Shown here: in pieces, positions 61,399-64,000 of the stretch | Layout: every line of letters begins with the position of its first letter | How positions within the stretch are numbered: position 1 is the stretch's first letter | DNA from: Rhizobium leguminosarum | Lineage (GTDB): Bacteria; Pseudomonadota; Alphaproteobacteria; Rhizobiales; Rhizobiaceae | Length of the DNA: 64,000 bases | NCBI RefSeq assembly: GCF_001652265.1 | Contig: NZ_LWBS01000428.1 | Span: 62,001 to 126,000, forward strand | Direction of reading: 5' to 3' | Position numbers and translations under genes: made by a program | Notes under the pieces: model-generated | Databases searched by the model: none | Told to the model about the DNA's origin: nothing | Seen by the model: only the letters and a program-made list of their open reading frames with translations

Positions 61399-64000
61399 CT
61401 ATTCTGCCGCCAGCGCTATCGGCCGCGCCTGATGTTCGACCGCTTCCTCTTTCTCAACTGCTTTGGATGGCTTTATCCGAAACCACACGGCGTAGAGGGC
61501 CGGAAGGAAGAGCAGGATCATCACGGTGCCTGCCGCCGTTCCGCCGATCAGGGTGTAGGCCATCGACCCCCAGAACACTGAGTGGGTCAGAGGTATGAAT
61601 GCCAGGATCGCCGCGAGTGCAGTCAGGATAACAGGTCTTGTTCGCTGGACGGTCGCTTCGATCACCGCATGGTAGTCGTCGAGCCCTGCCGCCTGGTTCT
61701 CCTTGATCTGCTCTGTCAGGATAAGCGTGTTTCGCATCAGTATGCCGGCGAGCCCGATCAAGCCGAGGATGGCGTTGAAGCCGAAGGGTTGATTGAACAG
61801 CAGCAAGGTCGGAACCACACCGGCAAGACCAAGCGGTGCGGTCAGCATCACCATTGTCATTGTCGAGAGACTGCGAACCTGCAGGATGATGATGATCAAC
61901 ATGGCAGCAATCATCAGCGGGAAAACCTGCGCAAGCGCAACATTGGCTTTCAATGACTCCTCGATGTTGCCGCCCATTTCGATACGGTATCCAACGGGAA
62001 GCGATGCGATCAGCGGCTGGAGGGCCTTCATTACCTGTTGCGAAACCTCCGGTGGCTGCGTCGCCTCGTTGATATCGGACCTGATCGTGATGACCGGGGT
62101 CCGGTCACGACGCTTCAAGATCGGCTCTTCGAACCGGATCTCGGAATGCCCGATCTGATCGAGGGGAACCTGGCGGCCATCCCGGCTCATCAGCGAAAAG
62201 TCGGCAAGTCGTGACGGGTCGAGGCGGTTTTCGCCAGCACTTCGAGCAACGACAGGCACGTTGCGGATGTTGTCGCGCACCTGTGTGACAGGAATGCCGG
62301 TGAGCAGCATCTGCATCTGCTGGGCAGCCTCCGATGGAGAAAGACCAATCAGATTGAGCCTTTCCTGGTCGGGGACAAATCGCAGAACAGGTGTTCGGTT
62401 GCCCCAGTCACGGTTGGCTTGGCGGACATCGGGAACGGTCTTCATGATCGCCAGAGCCTGCTCGGAAATCTTATAGAGTTCATCCTGATCGGGACCCATG
62501 ATCCGGAACTCGACCGGGAACGGCGTGTACGGACCAAACACGAGTTGGGTGACGCGCACAGAAGCTTCGGGAACAAGACCCTCGGAAATAGCGGCACGAA
62601 GGCGGTGCTTCAGCTCTTCGCGCGCATGGGCGTCGGGCGTGAGAACGACGACCTTGGCGAAGGCGGGATCCGGCAATTCCGGTGCCATAGCAAAGAAGAA
62701 CCGGGGTGCGCCCTGCCCTACGTAACTTGTGACGATATTGGTCTCGGGCTGGGTCTGTAGCCAGTCTTCAACCTTCTTCACCGCGGATGTCGTCGCCTCG
62801 ATGCTGGTGCCCTCGGGCATGCGCACTTCAACCAGCACCTCCGGGCGATCCGATGTCGGGAAGAATTGCTGTTTCACGCCGCCCATCCCAACAACCGAAA
62901 CGGCCATGGTGATGCCTACCACGGCGCAGACCATGAACTTATGGCGGACAGCGAACTCGATGACGGAACGCAGACGACGGTAATTCGGCGTGTCATAGAT
63001 GGCGTGATGACCGCCCTCGACCGGTTTGATGTTCGGCAGCATCTTGACGCCAAGGTAGGGCGTGAAGGTAACAGCCACGATCCAGGATACGATCAGGGCA
63101 AAACCGACGACCCAGAAGATGTTACCGGCATATTCGCCGGCCGTTGATTTTGCGAACCCCACGGGCATCAGCCCGATGATCGTCACCAGCGTGCCCGACA
63201 GCATTGGCGCCGCAGTATGGCTCCAGGCATAGGCGGCCGCCTTGATGCGGTCCATGCCCTCTTCCATCTTCACGACCATCACCTCAATGGCGATGATGGC
63301 ATCGTCCACAAGAAGGCCCAGCGCAAGGATCAAAGCGCCGAGCGTGATGCGGTCGAAGAACCGCCCGGTTTCCAGCATGATGAGGAAGACCACGGCAAGT
63401 GTGAGCGGCACAGCAAGCGCGACGACAATGCCGACGCGCCAGCCGAGTGCGACTAGACTTACGAACAGCACGACGCCAAGCGCCATGGCGAACTTGAGCA
63501 TGAACTCGCCGACGGCCTCATCGATATTGACAGCCTGATCGCTGACCTTGGTGAGCGTCATCCCCAGCGGCAGTGTCTCCGCGATCGCGGCGGATCGAGC
63601 CTCAAGCGCTTTTCCGAGATCAAGTCCGTTCCATCCCGCCTGCATTACGGCACCCAACATAATTGTTGGCTCGCCTTCATGGCGGATAATGTAGGTGGCA
63701 GGATCTTGATAACCGCGCCGTACATCCGCGATATCGGAGAGTTTCAAAGTCCGGCCAGCGGCCACGATCGGCGTGTCGGCAACGGCCTGCACACTGTTGT
63801 AAGCTCCGTCGAACCGGATGAAGACTTGTGGCCCCCTTGTGTCAATCGAGCCGGCGGGTGTGACCGTGTTCTGTCGCTGCAAAGCAGCAGCGATATCTTG
63901 CGCCGATATGCCGAGTGTCGCGAGCTTCGCGTAGGAGAACTCGACGAAAATCTGTTCGGGACGCTCCCCGACGATGTTGATTTTCTTGATGCCAGGAACA
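61399..64000 (-). CDS. RND efflux pump inner-membrane subunit (partial)
   Basis: This is the C-terminal 866 residues or so of an AcrB/HAE-family proton-driven exporter; the start lies beyond the right window edge. The first visible residues are VPGIKKINIVGERPEQIFVE. The proton-relay Asp pair is in ALGLLVDDAIIAIEVMV. FDGAYNSVQAV, NRDWGNRTPVLRFVPDQERLNL and LIGLAGILMRNTLILTEQIKEN (TM11 region) are in order, and the tail is Glu-rich. It resembles the subgroup with TriC/MexK-type pumps rather than AcrB itself. The adaptor genes are expected outside the window, upstream. A TetR regulator follows. Confidence 0.92.
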   Translation of the reverse strand, partial: VPGIKKINIVGERPEQIFVEFSYAKLATLGISAQDIAAALQRQNTVTPAGSIDTRGPQVFIRFDGAYNSVQAVADTPIVAAGRTLKLSDIADVRRGYQDPATYIIRHEGEPTIMLGAVMQAGWNGLDLGKALEARSAAIAETLPLGMTLTKVSDQAVNIDEAVGEFMLKFAMALGVVLFVSLVALGWRVGIVVALAVPLTLAVVFLIMLETGRFFDRITLGALILALGLLVDDAIIAIEVMVVKMEEGMDRIKAAAYAWSHTAAPMLSGTLVTIIGLMPVGFAKSTAGEYAGNIFWVVGFALIVSWIVAVTFTPYLGVKMLPNIKPVEGGHHAIYDTPNYRRLRSVIEFAVRHKFMVCAVVGITMAVSVVGMGGVKQQFFPTSDRPEVLVEVRMPEGTSIEATTSAVKKVEDWLQTQPETNIVTSYVGQGAPRFFFAMAPELPDPAFAKVVVLTPDAHAREELKHRLRAAISEGLVPEASVRVTQLVFGPYTPFPVEFRIMGPDQDELYKISEQALAIMKTVPDVRQANRDWGNRTPVLRFVPDQERLNLIGLSPSEAAQQMQMLLTGIPVTQVRDNIRNVPVVARSAGENRLDPSRLADFSLMSRDGRQVPLDQIGHSEIRFEEPILKRRDRTPVITIRSDINEATQPPEVSQQVMKALQPLIASLPVGYRIEMGGNIEESLKANVALAQVFPLMIAAMLIIIILQVRSLSTMTMVMLTAPLGLAGVVPTLLLFNQPFGFNAILGLIGLAGILMRNTLILTEQIKENQAAGLDDYHAVIEATVQRTRPVILTALAAILAFIPLTHSVFWGSMAYTLIGGTAAGTVMILLFLPALYAVWFRIKPSKAVEKEEAVEHQARPIALAAE

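Overview
The window looks like a replicon of a fast-growing Rhizobiaceae bacterium, most likely Rhizobium of the leguminosarum/etli type. The evidence is the dense run of high-affinity ABC uptake operons, a phosphatidylcholine synthase (pcs), RIME-like intergenic repeats, DUF982 and CsbD small proteins, an alphaproteobacterial LexA box (GTTC-N7-GTTC) and EcfG/RpoE2-type promoters (GGAAC-N16/17-GTT). GC content is high and codon use is uniform, except for a few AT-rich spots such as 16.9-17.6 kb and 54.3-54.6 kb. No rRNA, tRNA, CRISPR array, integrase or intact transposase was seen.

Layout. 1-3.4 kb: a galactofuranose-type sugar importer (ytfQ-ytfR-ytfT, the last cut by the window edge). 3.5-8.2 kb: a BMP-family nucleoside-type importer. 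8.2-12.4 kb: quinone oxidoreductase, pcs, ferredoxin-NADP reductase, an FCD-type GntR regulator and a VOC protein. 12.4-15.5 kb: a MacAB-like export system whose adaptor seems to lack an internal segment. 15.7-17.5 kb: small stress-type and unknown genes. 17.6-26.0 kb: a CUT1 sugar importer in one operon with an 840-residue unknown protein, plus a divergent LacI regulator. 26.3-34.3 kb: a peptide/opine-class importer, an FCD regulator, a mannonate dehydratase-like enzyme and 5-dehydro-4-deoxyglucarate dehydratase, together a probable sugar-acid locus. 34.4-38.0 kb: AraC regulator, alpha/beta hydrolases and a GFA-fold protein. 38.1-45.6 kb: a second CUT1 importer, a ROK regulator, a Gfo/Idh/MocA dehydrogenase and a ThuA-like protein, a probable keto-sugar locus. 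46.4-51.2 kb: LysR, a PrpF/GalD-type tautomerase and a TauABC/SsuABC-like importer. 51.6-61 kb: an accessory stretch of small genes, with a probable SOS-controlled gene pair, two DUF982 proteins, a DUF4242-cyclase fusion, a frameshifted gene, an FAD monooxygenase and a cluster of probable general-stress small proteins. 60.6-64.0 kb: an RND efflux pump (cut by the window end) followed by its probable TetR regulator.

Most of the window is nutrient scavenging: six complete or partial import operons, several paired with a regulator and catabolic enzymes. The least explained parts are the 840-residue protein at 22.2 kb, the SOS-box pair at 51.6-52.1 kb, the EcfG-type small-gene cluster at 58.5-59.4 kb and the tautomerase-importer unit at 47.5-51.2 kb. 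All functions are inferred from sequence patterns read by eye; no database search was possible.
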